Origin: Zygnema cylindricum
Taxonomy: Eukaryota > Streptophyta > Zygnematophyceae > Zygnematales > Zygnemataceae
Length of the DNA: 42,788 nucleotides
Direction: 5' to 3'
NCBI GenBank assembly: GCA_037447655.1
Contig: JBBHKE010001057.1
Coordinates: 15,812 to 58,599 of the forward strand
Below, piece by piece: positions 14,880 to 25,400 of this stretch (position 1 is the stretch's first letter; each line of letters starts with the position of its first letter). Under the pieces are notes generated by a model. The model saw only the letters and a list, made by a program, of their open reading frames with translations, had not been told where the DNA came from and ran no database searches. A program made the position numbers and the translations under genes.

Positions 14880-16283
14880 TCTAGGGTGCCTATGTTCGAT
14901 GGAACAGACTTCACTTATTGGGAGTTTACGATGGAGGGGCTGTTTTTCGAGATGCACTTATGGGGAATTGTTTTGGGACAAGTGAGATGTCCGCCACCTG
15001 GCTTTGGAGGAGCTTACTATAGAGAATCATCTAAGGCTACCCAGAATATCAACCGGAGTTCAGATGCAACGGAAGGTGAAGGGAAAAACCTTGCCGTGGA
15101 TGGGAAAATAGTGGAGAAGGATAAAGGGACACGTGTGGTGAGGGGAGCCAGGCTATGAGCTATGATAGCACTTGTAGGGATTAAAACTGAAGAAAATGAT
15201 AATAAAATTTGGGAGTATATAAACACTATAGCAAAACATCTCATACTTAGATATGTGTCTAAGTCCATAGCTATCACTCTTTAAAGTCTAACCAAGTCTT
15301 CAAAAATCTGGGAAACACTAAGTCAGATTTATAAGAGTGAGACTATTCAGAGGAAGCATTTAGTAAAACAAGAAATAGGGGCCTATGTTTATAAAGGCGG
15401 TAGCATGATAGAGTTATGCAATGATATTGTAGCGTTATATGTTGAGCTGGCTAGTGTGGGATATGTAGAATCTTAGGAGAGAAAGATTAATACACTACTC
15501 ATAAAACTCCGAGATGAGTACGAAAACATCATTTATCGTATGCAGGCAATGGGTGGCTCCTCATGAACTTGGAGCTTTACCATGGGGATAATTCTTGTGA
15601 GGGAAAGCACTTCGGAGCTTCGTAGGGGAAGTGACAGGGTGGATGCATTTACAGCTGGTGGAGATTGGCAGAAGCGTGATGAGAGGAACGGCCGTGACAA
15701 GCGGAAGCGTGATGAGAGGAAGAAAGACGAATGTAAACCTTATCGAAACTTTGGTGGAAAGAGAGGGAGAGGAAAAGAAAGGGGAGCTTTAAAAAAAGGG
15801 GTTTGCTTCTTTTGTAGAGAACCGGGTCACTATATAGAGGAGTGTCCTGTTTTGGAAGACCTTAGAAGGTTGAATGTGAATGAGGAGGAAGAAGGAGAAG
15901 AGGAGAAAGAGAAGGAAAAAATCTTGGAGCTTCTTCACATCGGTAGAATGGAGAATAGAGGGAAGTACACAAAAATTACACGAAAGCAACGATGTGCTTT
16001 TGGAGGTATAAGGGAATTAAAGGGAAGGGAGGTACTTGAGGGAAATAAAAATAATTAGGATAATTCTATAAATACTTTGGAAAAAGAAAACTGGTTGGAA
16101 AGGGAGACTTCAACGGATTTCGAGGAAAAGGGAGAAGTAAAACTAGAGGGGGTTTTAAAAGATAGGGGAGAAAATAAATATTTAATAAAAAGTTTAGGGG
16201 AGGAGAAATACTCTTTGGGAATCATTATAGAAAGTGGTAGTTGAAAGAATTCCATGGGAGAGAGTGAGGAAAGTTCATAAAAT
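14868..16283 (+). pseudogene. gag: Ty1/copia-type gag, interrupted by stops
   Basis: Gag forms the particle and packages the element RNA. The frame opens at ATG 14868 (MGPPSRVPMFDGTDFTYWEF), matching the N-terminal region found ahead of the UBN2 domain of copia gags. The same frame continues through UBN2-like sequence (KIWETLSQIYKSETIQRKHL, KINTLLIKLRDEYE) and reaches a CCHC zinc knuckle at 15804-15845 (CFFCREPGHYIEEC), followed by an acidic, coiled-coil-like EEEEGEEEKEKEK stretch. In-frame stops fall at about 15156, 15282, 15474 and 15563, and again at 16056 and beyond, so no full-length gag can be made. A weak IIIESGS near 16220 could be a decayed protease DSG motif, but this is uncertain. 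Confidence 0.8.
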
Positions 16284-16763
16284 GGGGTGAGTATCATGGA
16301 TAAAAATATGGGTTCGCAAGATGTAGATTTAATGAGGAACTTAGTGGGGACTCTTGATTTAAGGATAAATTTGGGGGGTAATGGTTTTGACATCACTAAT
16401 GGGAGTGATGCCATTTATGAAGGTGTGCCTGTAGAAGGGTTAGCATCTGGGTGTTTGTTGAAGATTGGAGATGGGGCAGGTTTTTTTGAATTGCAAGAGG
16501 GAAATCGGATTCAATGTGGATGGAAAAGAGACAAGAGGGATTAAATCTTTGCTCGAATTTATGGAAAATGGTATGCTTAATAAAATGTGTGATCAGCAAG
16601 ATGAAATGTTTATTTCAGCTCATCTAATGGACCTTTTAAAATACGAGAGTATTCACTTAAAGTTTTATGAGGAGAAAAGAAAGAAGAAAAAGAAAAGAAG
16701 GAAAATATAAATATATATATATATATACATTTGTAGTGGGAATTGAAAATAAAGTAGACTAGA
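16284..16763 (+). other. Downstream interior of B1, post-gag
   Basis: One open stretch from 16287 to 16544 (starting MSIMDKNMGSQDVDLM) continues the Gly/Asp-rich gag tail in another frame. It is followed by Lys-rich sequence ending near 16710 and a short TA run. No protease, integrase or RT motif is visible. It is too short to hold pol. Confidence 0.5.
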
Positions 16764-16776
16764 AAATAAAGGGGAG
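16764..16776 (+). promoter_or_regulatory. Polypurine tract of B1
   Basis: AAATAAAGGGGAG lies immediately before the TGTTGAAA start of the 3' LTR. A purine run in this position primes plus-strand DNA synthesis in LTR elements. Confidence 0.75.
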
Positions 16777-18010
16777 TGTTGAAATTTATGTATTTTCCAG
16801 GTCTGTATTCGAAAAATAAATAGAGTAAGTCAGCAAAGGCAGCCTGATTCTCGCTCAACTCTCTCCGGTCCCCATACTTGTTGCAGTCACTGAAGACCAG
16901 AGAGAGAGCAAGAGCCATGGCTCTCAAAAGAGGATAGGCTAATTCTTAGTTTGTACCAAAATACAAATGCCAGAATCAAGATTTGATCCTGGTACCTACC
17001 ATCGTTAATAGCCGTTAGCTTTAGCCTATAGCTTTAACGTCAACGATGTAATGCATATGGTACGATAGGTATTTATAAATGTACAAGTAGAGAAATCTAA
17101 ACAACTAACAAATAACCAAAAGCTGCTCTAGCCAAGATTTGAACCAGGGTCTATGGGAATAGTTGTAGTGGTATGCTTTATCAAATAAGGCATTAAGGAA
17201 ACAATCACGTAGCGGGTTACGAAGATTAATAAACATTAACGTGATAGCTAATTAAAACCAGACTAACGAAGAGGAACAATTCACGCATCTACGCGAATCG
17301 GAACCATGTAAAACATGTTTTGGTCAAACGGCCGACATTATAGGCGCCACGCGAAGTGAGCTTTTGGCGACATTCGGAGATTCCATCACGCGGTGCCACG
17401 TGGCGTCACATTATTTGATACCGGAGAAGATGGGAGGAGGAACCATGACTCCCGATTTGACAAGTATCACCTTGTAGACCATGTCGTACAATGGCCGTAC
17501 AATAAGTACATCTCCCATTGTACCTTCTTGTCCTATAGTGTTCTTATTGGACTAGGGTTAAGTAGTAGGTAGTCGTGAGTAGGCAGACCAAGACTTAGTG
17601 ATATTAAGGTACCTCTCTCTAAGAGAGCTTGTAACTATAAAGGTCATATTTGACAAGCCATAACTTAATGCTCGGGTAAGCAAATTAAGTGATTCTTTTT
17701 GCTACGGACACATGGGAGTCCAAGCTACACAAGTTTGTACTAGGTCACAGTCTTTGTGTGCCAAGGTGTCACTTATTTAGTGGGAAAGTCAAAGTGGGGA
17801 ATATTGTCCAAAACAAATACTCAAGCTTTGCATTATGTGGTGGAACTGAGCACACAGAATGTCTTCTCTTCACAAGGGTGAAAATGTGTTGGGATTCTAA
17901 TTGTCAAGCGATCATTTATTTGAGTTTATATAAACTTGGAGTCGGCACTATCTAGACTAGCGTCTTTTGGATCTGCAAATTCTGTGGGCAATCGAGCCCA
18001 TAGAATTTCA
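16777..18010 (+). repeat. 3' LTR of element B1
   Basis: Starts TGTTGAAATT and ends AGAATTTCA. It follows the 5' LTR along its whole length with scattered substitutions and small indels. The tRNA-like modules, the CTCTCTAAGAGAG hairpin (about 17607-17625) and the terminal GGCACTATCTAGA block are kept. Confidence 0.85.
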
Positions 18011-18045
18011 ATCTGGAGTTCGGTATGTCCAATACTAGGGTAAAG

Positions 18046-18117
18046 TTAGCCGGCCAAGGCTCGAACCTAGGACATTTGAATTGAGCTGTCAACACACTAA
18101 CCACTGTGCATCGGCTC
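18046..18117 (-). promoter_or_regulatory. tRNA-like sequence with A and B boxes in the TRIM LTR
   Basis: Read on the minus strand, GCACAGTGGTTAGTGT forms an A-box-containing D arm (GCAC/GTGT stem). GTTGA..TCAA can form an anticodon-like stem. CCTAGGTTCGAGCCTTGG is a B box in a T-arm-like hairpin, and AGCCG/CGGCT close an acceptor-like stem. It is not a functional tRNA gene (imperfect stems, no canonical anticodon loop) but is a plausible internal Pol III promoter. A partial second copy with the same B box lies at about 18325-18395. Confidence 0.55.
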
Positions 18118-18266
18118 GATGAAAAGCCTGGCGGGTCCGTACCTATTTCTTTTAGGTGGGTTCAAGTGTGACGTATCAAATTCTACCCTGTATTGAAACG
18201 ACATTCACGTGCCAATCCAACATCCCCCCACACAGGAAGGACGGTCACACCATCCCCAATCCCGCT

Positions 18267-18279
18267 GGCTATGATACCA
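18267..18279 (-). promoter_or_regulatory. Primer-binding site of the TRIM
   Basis: The minus strand reads TGGTATCATAGCC. The complement of the plant initiator tRNA-Met 3' end is TGGTATCAGAGCC, so 12 of 13 bases match. It starts directly after the LTR end AACA. Confidence 0.7.
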
Positions 18280-18584
18280 TGTTAATTTCTTAGAAATCCA
18301 AGATTTGGTATGTCCCATACCAGGGAAAAGTGAGCCGGCCATGGCTCGAACCTAGGACCTCTAACTTGAGCTGTGGAAAAAGCTAACACGTAGCAAAAAA
18401 CCCCCAACAAACCTAAAAATCTACGGAAAGGAACCACGTAAGTCCCTAAATCTCGGAGGAGCACGAAGAGAAAGTTTCGAAACACGCTCTCGATCCATAA
18501 CGACAATATACGATCGAAGTAATATAAAAGCCAACACTCGTTGTAGGGCCACGGAAAAACGTTGACGATAAAAGGAAGTAAGGA

Positions 18585-19110
18585 CTAAAACGAAGGGCTT
18601 CTAGGTCCTCGCCTCTCGAACGAGCAACGACCACAAGTACGAAAAAACTCGTCCAAAGCCACACCCAAGCAACCAAATATCTTGACCGCCATTGGAATGA
18701 AGCCATCCATAGCGTTGCTATGGGCATAATCGCTCTCTTTCCTTTTAGCTGCGTCACGGGCAGCCACTCTCATATGCCAAGCCGCTTGGTTGACGACTAT
18801 AGTTGAGGTAGGGTTGGTCAAAACAATGTCACCAAATGTACAACGCGCACCATCAAGTAATACAAGGTCAATCCAACGCGAAGGAATAATGTGAGAGACC
18901 TCGCGACGAACAGAAAATCCCACCTCAACAGGGATAGTAGCGATGGTGTTTCGAATCGTGTCGTTCGCCAATACCAAAGCTCCAGAGGCAAGTCCGCCAC
19001 AAGACAGAAAACGTGCACGCGAAGAATTGTAAGGAAGCGCTTGAAGAAGCTCAAATTTAACAACGACGAAAGCGATCAGAAATGGATTCCTGAACACGTG
19101 CAACTGATGT
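18585..19110 (-). pseudogene. LINE C-terminal restriction-like endonuclease domain
   Basis: The open frame shows EVGFSVRREVSHIIPSRWID, then LVLLDG, GDIVLTNPTS and, further on, AAKRKESDYAHS and MAVKIFGCLGVALDEFF. The spacing of Asp in ID/LVLLD, Asp in GDIVL and Lys in KRKESDY fits the PD-(D/E)XK fold that nicks target DNA in RLE-type LINEs, and the following FGCLG helix is shared by that group. It is joined by frameshift to the upstream RT. I assign it by motif and position; no structure prediction was done. Confidence 0.6.
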
Positions 19111-19248
19111 CGTAACGAGAGTGGAAAAAATCGGCATGTCCTCGATAGCAGCCGGATTGAGAGAACGTGAGGCATCCAAAAGGGACCGTTGGAAGACGAG
19201 CTCACCATCTGAAACACGGGGAACCACGGCCGGAGGAATAGGAGTGTC

Positions 19249-19668
19249 TCATGCAAAAAAACGAGATACAATAGTGGAAGCAACAAGGCACCAACTCCCC
19301 AAATAGGTGGCAGGAGTAACACGCGTCGTCGAGAGAAAACCCAAACCGCCAGCCGAGATAGGAATAGAGGCTGGGATGCGTGCTGTAGGCCCAGACTCGC
19401 GATCAAAAGCTCCATGGCCCAACAAAGTGTGGAGGACATCCATAAGGCAATCATCGAATGTAGAAACCGAGGACACAAAGGATGGGGTGGGACGGAAAGT
19501 CCGAGTAAGGTAGGAGGGCCGGTGAGGGAAACAACGCGTCATAAGAGCAAAGGCAACCGGGAGATGAAAAAGGTGAGAAAGGTTGTCTACGTGGGATAAA
19601 TCGGTCTGAAGAGCGGAATCAAGGAATGTCGTGACGTATGGATCGAAACCAAGCGGGCTACCCAACAC
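19249..19668 (-). pseudogene. LINE RT thumb/connection region
   Basis: Open frame starting MLGSPLGFDPYVTTFLDSAL, continuing with LMTRCFPHRPSYLTRTF and PISAGGLGFLSTT, as expected between the RT palm and the endonuclease in this family (the PI..GGLG block is the most recognisable). It is separated from the RT core by a frameshift. Confidence 0.55.
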
Positions 19669-19799
19669 ACGAATGCCTTCGGAAGGAGGAGGAGTCTGAA
19701 AATCAAAAGGGGGAGGGAAAGGAGGAGGAAGAGGACGTGGGGACCAGACAAGAAACTAAGAGGGTAGAACCGAAAGATTGAGTTCGGTTAAGCGAGCAT

Positions 19800-20845
19800 T
19801 GAAAAAGTTATACGTCGGTATAACTTAGTCCGAATGACCAATAATGTGTGTGTCATCCGCAACAGAAGGGAAGAGGCAAGAAGGATAAGCTGTTGTAGAA
19901 GCTCGAAGGTCACGGTAATGAGCTAGGGCAAACAAAGGGCCCCCAAGAGGATCACCATCACGAGTGCCAGTCGTGGAGGAAAGTGGGACCAAATCATCAT
20001 CAGTGGAGAAAGAGAGGCTACTGCTCATAGAATAAAAAGCTCTCACAAAATGGAATATTTGGACAATCGGGGAAGGTGCAGCCATAAGCTCCGAAAAAAT
20101 GGCATTCCGATTTACTGTGTTAAAGGCATTAGAAACATCCACCTGGAGGACTAACCAATCCGGATGGGCATCTAACAAAGCCCGGATCTCGTGGATCACG
20201 ACCTCACTACCCCCCCGCGTTGCCATCCGAACTGATGAGGAGAGAAATAATAATGGAAAGCGGGCTGGAGCTGGATGCACATATCACGGGCCACGAATCG
20301 GTACAATACCTCGCCCACTACAATAGGACGGATTCCCTCATTGGGTTTGAAAACAACTACGAGGCGGGAGGCCGTGAGGAGATCACAAATACGGGAAGGG
20401 ACGTGCCAGCCGCAATAAGAGAACAAACTCGAAAAAATATATCAAAACCCTGAGCACCTGATTTCGGAGGCAAAACGTCGCGAAATAGCTCATAAACAGT
20501 GCTTGAGGGACCCCCCGCTGAATGATGTGGAGAAGTCGTAAGGGCTTTAATAAAGGAGTCTCGATCTAAGATAAAACACTCTGGCGGCTCGAAGGTGTGA
20601 ATAGAGGGGGACTGTGGGGTAGGAGCTGGTGGATGAAGAGCCTGGAGAATCTCAACAGTCCTAGAAGACCGAGGAGCAGGATTAAATGGCTGGAGGGCTC
20701 GAACCGCTTGAGAGAGCTCACCAACTCGACCGAAATGAACCGCACAACGATAGGAAGATGGCACATCTGAAGCCAAGAGGTACGATGTGGTGTGAAGAAA
20801 GCACTCGCAACTCGATCCTTGTGCTCGGCATGACCGGTTTGGCAT
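19800..20845 (-). pseudogene. LINE reverse transcriptase core
   Basis: RNA-dependent DNA polymerase for target-primed reverse transcription. Pieces in order: 20845-20357 with the lead-in SAGGPSSTVYELFRDVL; 20426-20196 with RLVVVFKPNEGIRPIVVGEV (RT motifs 1-2); 20280-19825 with the catalytic Asp in LQVDVSNAFNTVNR (motif A), TGTRDGDPLGGPLFAL (motif B; Q of the usual RQGDP is D here) and SVADDTHIIG (motif C with the two Asp). The frame shifts at about 20220, so PHQFG and ATRGGSEVV lie in different frames. Both catalytic motifs are intact although the ORF is not. Confidence 0.8.
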
Positions 20846-21112
20846 TCACATTGAAGGAAACGTCGACATTCGTCCATAGTTTCTCGGGCTCCGCTACCAC
20901 CGCCACGGCCAGGTAAGACTAGAAGCTAAAATGAAAACATAAAAGGAGGTGCCAAGGTCAAACATCCGCAAGATCCAAATAAATACGCGATAAAGGAAGG
21001 TGGAGGGCGTCCTGCACGATAATCCGCACAGCCATGGGAACCCGTGTGTATAATCGCGGACGGGGGCCCCCAAATCATAAGCTCCGAGCATGTCTAAATC
21101 GCGTACAAACGC

Positions 21113-21340
21113 CTAATCTTCGCTCGTAGGTTCGGACAGGAGTATGGTGGAACAAAGGGTACTGGAGGAAGGTCCGCTCTGGGCCAAAAATTGTTGACAA
21201 CTCTTCGTATGTCGGGCAATACCGGCACCGTTCGCGAAATGGTTATGACACCCACTACATTCTATCGGTGTTGTGGCTTGTGTGCGAGGTTTAGTTGGAG
21301 GTGAACGAGGGAGAAGAGATGAGGGTGCACGGCTTGCCAT
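21113..21340 (-). pseudogene. LINE N-terminal zinc finger region
   Basis: 75-codon frame opening MASRAPSSLLPRSPPTKP, with a Cys2-His-Cys finger CSGCHNHFANGAGIARHTKS followed by C. R2/NeSL-type LINE proteins carry N-terminal fingers of this kind for DNA target recognition. The frame ends at a stop before reaching the RT; the connecting region (20894-21091, 20718-20906) is broken among frames. The start Met is plausible because it follows the GT-rich leader and tandem array. Confidence 0.6.
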
Positions 21341-21670
21341 GGTTATTGAATGAGAGGGAGAAGCATGGGACGTGATATAGAGAGAGGAAGGGGGAAATGG
21401 GAAGGAGGAAAAGAAACCATAGGAAATAGATGGTAAAAATGGTAGTGGGACAGAACCTTCTTTTTTTTCCCGGTGGTGTGTGTGTGTGAGCGTGTGTGTG
21501 TGTGTGTGTGTGTGTCTTTTTTGCGTTAGGGTTTGAGGTGTGTGTAATTTTAGTGAGAGGAAATGGGGTGTTTGGCGTTGAATAGAAGGGGGGAAGGTGT
21601 TTAAGGATTACGGATGGGGCCGCACCTATGATTTCTCCCGTGGGCATGCGGTTGGCAACGGCCGCAGGCT
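21341..21670 (-). other. LINE leader with GT microsatellite
   Basis: 5' leader between the tandem array and the first ATG of the element. It contains a (GT)n run at about 21477-21514 and purine-rich sequence. No gene is seen. Confidence 0.5.
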
Positions 21671-21913
21671 AGATCCGGAGGTACATGGCGACGAGGAGCA
21701 GGTGCCGTTGCGTAGTGGGGAAGAAGACAAAAATCAGATCCAGAGGTACATGGTGAAGAGGAGCATGTGCCGTCGCGTAGTGGGGAAGAAGAAGACAAAA
21801 ATCAGATCCGGAGGTGTATGGCGACAGGGAGCAGGTGCCGTCACGTAGTGGGGAAGAAGAAAACAAAAATCAGATCCGGAGGTACATGGCGACGGGGAGC
21901 AGGTGCCGTCTAG
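21671..21913 (-). repeat. Tandem 65-68 bp repeat upstream of the LINE ORF
   Basis: Units start with AGATCC(G/A)GAGG at 21671, 21736, 21804 and 21872 (the last partial). Each holds GGAGCAGGTGCCGT and GTAGTGGGGAAGAAGA. They sit at the 5' end of the minus-strand element, in the position of the promoter monomers known from mouse L1. The array ends at the boundary with C2. Confidence 0.8.
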
Positions 21914-22640
21914 TACTAATCAATGTTAATAATAATAATTAATAATAATAATACTAACCAATAATAGTAAATAGTAATAATAATTTGTAAAAATAATAAA
22001 TACAATTAGTAATAAAAATGAATAACAATAAAAATATATTATAACAATGAATAATAATAAACAATAATAACCAATAATTGTAAATAGTAATAATAATTAG
22101 TAAAAATAATAAATATAATTAGTAATAATATATAATAGTAATAATTAATAGAAACAAATAGTAATGGTAACATTTAATAATAATAAATAATAAAAAGAAT
22201 TTTTAATATGATTAGTAATAATAAAAATAATAAACAATGATAATAATTATTAGTATTAAATAAATAATCAACAATAGTATATAATAGTATCAATTAATAA
22301 TAATAATCAATAGTACTAATTAATCATTGTAAACAATAATAATAATAATTAATAATAATAATTAGTAATAATAATTTTTTGTAATGATTAATAATAATAA
22401 GTAATAATAAATAATAGTAATAATTATTACTTTTTTGTAATGATTAATAATAATAAGTAATAATAAATAATAGTAATTAACATTAATAATAATTAATAAC
22501 AATGAGTAGTAATAATAATTAATAATAAAAAACAATAATAATAAAAAATAAGAACAAATAATAATTAATAATGATAATAATAACTAATATTCGTTATTAC
22601 TAATTAATAACAATTTGTTATAGAATACCTTAGAATATCT
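21914..22640. repeat. AAT low-complexity tract, copy in C2
   Basis: Repeats about 7326-8060 with small differences, including a local re-duplication of GTAATGATTAATAATAATAA near 22380-22460. It starts abruptly at the LINE 5' end. No gene is seen. Confidence 0.85.
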
Positions 22641-24370
22641 TCATCATCATCATCATCATCATCATGTGGTCGTGGGTAGTTGTGTGGTCATGAGTTGTCG
22701 TCATGATTGGTCATGTTGTGTGAGTTGTAATCCTCGTTGTTATTGATCATCATTCAAGCGTCATCATGAATCACTATGATTCATCGTCATCATGCATTGT
22801 CATCATTGGGCCACCATCATGTATTATCTCCATGCATCATAATTATGCAGCATCATATAGCACCATCGTCATTACACCATCATCATTCTCCACAATCTCG
22901 GTTTACTACCATGCACCATCATCATGATCCATCATAATGCTTTTTGATTCTGCAACATACGGATGCACCATGGTTGTGCACCATTATTTGCTCACCATCA
23001 ATTTACACCATCATTACGCACCATTGCAATTGTTCCATCGTCATTGCACCATCGTCAATGCACCATTTTTATTGCACCGTCATTATGCACTATCATCTAT
23101 CATACATCATTATCATGAACCATCATTGTCCACCATCATTGTTACTCCTTATCATTCATCATTTGAACTTTTGCATGTTGCACCATCATCAAAAATCATC
23201 ATCATGCATCATCATGATGAATCGTTATAATCTATCAAAATAGATCATATTCATTCATTATCATCATCACCATCATCGTGCACCATTATCAAGGCGTTAT
23301 CATCATTGCACAATTATCATTGCACCCTTACCATGCACAGTTATTATGCTCCACAATCACCTTCTATCACCACGTATCAATACATGCACTACCATCTCGC
23401 ACCTTTATCATGCTTGATAATTATGCACTGTCATCTTTAAGCAACATCAAGCACCATCGCTAGTGCACCATCATGATGTTCCATTGCACCATGATCATCC
23501 AGTATCATCATCCATGAACATCATGCATCATCATCGTTCATCATCATCATACACCATCATCAAGCACCATTGGCTTGCACCATCATCATTCATCAAAATC
23601 ATGCACAATCATCATTGCACGAATAATACTACACTAATATCATGGACCATTTCTTCCACATTCTTGCACCATCATTATGTATCATCATCATCTATCATGT
23701 ATTATCAACGTAAATCATTATCATGCAACATGATGTGCCACGTTTGTAGCACCATTATAACACACTATCAAGTCATCATGCATTAATGTTATGCATCATC
23801 TTCAGTGCACAAATACTTTGCACCATTTTCATTGCACCATTATCGTTGCAATTCTATCATCCATCACCATCATGCATTATAAGCATGCATCATCATCTAG
23901 CTTTAAAATCATTTTTATCACCATGAGCCATCATCATGCACCATCATTATTGCACTGCCGTCATGAACCATTATGATGCACTATTTTCGAAAAACATCAT
24001 CATCGAATCATTATCATGCCACATCATCATGTATTATTATCATGCTATATCATCATTGCACCATCATGATGCTATATCACCATGAATCACAAGCATGAAC
24101 AATTTAGTGCATTATTATCATTGCTCTATCACCATTGCACGATAATTATGCACTATCATCGTGCACCATTGTCGTGCCTTATCGTCATGAACCATCATAA
24201 TGCACTAGTTCATGAACTATCATCATTGCACCATTATGACGTCACAATGTTATGCACCATCTCATGCACCTATCATGCGCCTTTATCGCCGCTCTATCAT
24301 CATTGCAGAATTATCATGCATCATTGCTATAACATTATTATCATGCACGAAATTAATTGGTATATATTTC
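22641..24370. repeat. Degenerate CAT/ATG repeat, copy C2
   Basis: Close copy of 8060-9790. The composition-driven open frames are the same. No gene is supported. Confidence 0.85.
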
Positions 24371-25400
24371 CCAAGAATGAGAAATACCAATTTATGATTT
24401 TTCTTTTAGACTAATAAGAAGTATATTAGTGGATGTTTAGTCCAATTATCACATGCTATAATTTCACTTTTTGATCTTAGGGAGCGAAAAATAAACGATT
24501 ACATCTAAAAACAAGTTAAGAAGTAAATGACATAGTAAAAAATAAAAACGGCCAAATTACAAACGTAGTAATTGAAATACTAATCTTTAAAAAATCACCT
24601 TAGCCCTTGTAGCAATCATATACCATGTGTTGAGAAATTAAAGCGTCAAATAAAGTAGAGAGTCAAAGTATTAGCATAAATGATCACAAAATTAAAAAAA
24701 TTACCCATTTTTCGAGATAGTACGAAAACTTTTCGGAGCATTTGAGGAGTGCAACGCTAATGACTTTGATTTTCAAAGGTTTGCCTCTTTACAAGATAGA
24801 GTACAATCAAACATTCTAAAGCTTATTTTCTATCAATTGTCTAATTTTGATGACACATAACCGTTCCACCATTTGTTCATCTAGAAGTCAAATAAGATAG
24901 AAATGCTTTTTGCAAGCAATTTGGAGAAATTGTCTCGGGGTTGACATCATCGAGAACATCCTTCCATCAGAATTGGATCAAGTCCATCTAAAATGTTGTT
25001 TATTATGATGGATTAAGGGGTTGAATTGTCATATTGGGAAAATCCCTAGCCACAATGATTTCAAATGTTTCGTTAGGAGAAGCGATATATTGGAGAAAAT
25101 GACAGACTTGAACGCGAATGGCGATGAAAAGGAGAGGTATGATTACATATGTATCTACAAACCCAAAAGAAGAGAAAGAGAAGAAAAGGGGGAAAGATAA
25201 GTACGTGCAGTATAAAAAAAGGAGAAAAAAGAGGAGGAGAAAGAAGAGAACGAGGGTAAACATTGGATTTGTGGGAGGATGCTCGAAATGCAGTGCAATT
25301 AGTAGTGTCAAATTTTGGTAACGATTTGCCGATTACCGATAGGGGCCTTTTTTCGAGTTGCGGATAATCAATATATTGGTATGATACATCGTTATCTATG
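24371..25400. repeat. AT-rich distal part of block C2
   Basis: Close copy of 10454-11432 but without the C1-specific insertion (junction about 24420-24445). It continues into repeat D instead of ending at a gypsy fragment. No coding sequence is seen. Confidence 0.7.

Larger units (their letters stand above)
13631..18010 (+). mobile_element. Element B1: non-autonomous LTR retrotransposon with gag only (TR-GAG type)
   Basis: Two LTRs of about 1.23 kb in direct orientation (13631-14863 and 16777-18010) flank a 1.9-kb interior. The interior holds a primer-binding site, a copia-type gag and a polypurine tract, with no room for and no trace of integrase, RT or RNase H. This matches the TR-GAG class of gag-only LTR elements, which rely on pol supplied in trans. 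The LTRs differ at many positions, so the insertion is old. The 5-bp flanks (AAAAC at 13626-13630, ATCTG at 18011-18015) do not match, so either the target duplication has decayed or the ends have recombined. Confidence 0.85.
18011..18395 (-). mobile_element. Miniature LTR element (TRIM/SMART-like) with tRNA-like LTR
   Basis: On the minus strand: a truncated 5' LTR (18395 down to 18280, ending AATTAACA), a PBS TGGTATCATAGCC (18279-18267) matching the initiator tRNA-Met 3' end with one mismatch, only about 57 bp of interior, a purine tract CCTGTGTGGGGGGA (18236-18223), and a 3' LTR starting TGTTGGATTGG at 18222 and running to about 18011. The two LTR parts share the GGCCGGCT and CCTAGGTTCGAGCC blocks. 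The interior has only the priming signals, like TRIM and SMART elements. The left end abuts LTR B and the right end abuts the LINE tail, so both ends may be trimmed. Confidence 0.7.
18396..21913 (-). mobile_element. Degenerate non-LTR retrotransposon (LINE) with restriction-like endonuclease
   Basis: Minus-strand element in the order: tandem-repeat 5' region (21913-21671), zinc-finger N-terminus (21340-21113), RT (about 20700-19800), RT thumb/connection (19668-19249) and restriction-like endonuclease (about 19000-18590), with a 3' tail to about 18396. An N-terminal C2HC/C2H2 finger together with a C-terminal PD-(D/E)XK-like nuclease is typical of the early-branching R2/NeSL-like groups, not of APE-type L1 LINEs. 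Several frameshifts break the ORF. No poly(A) tail is clear at the left end. Confidence 0.75.

Noticed and set aside
18046-18117. Functional tRNA gene
   Set aside because: Stems are imperfect, the anticodon loop is not canonical, and a second partial copy follows the LTR structure; treated as a tRNA-derived promoter instead.
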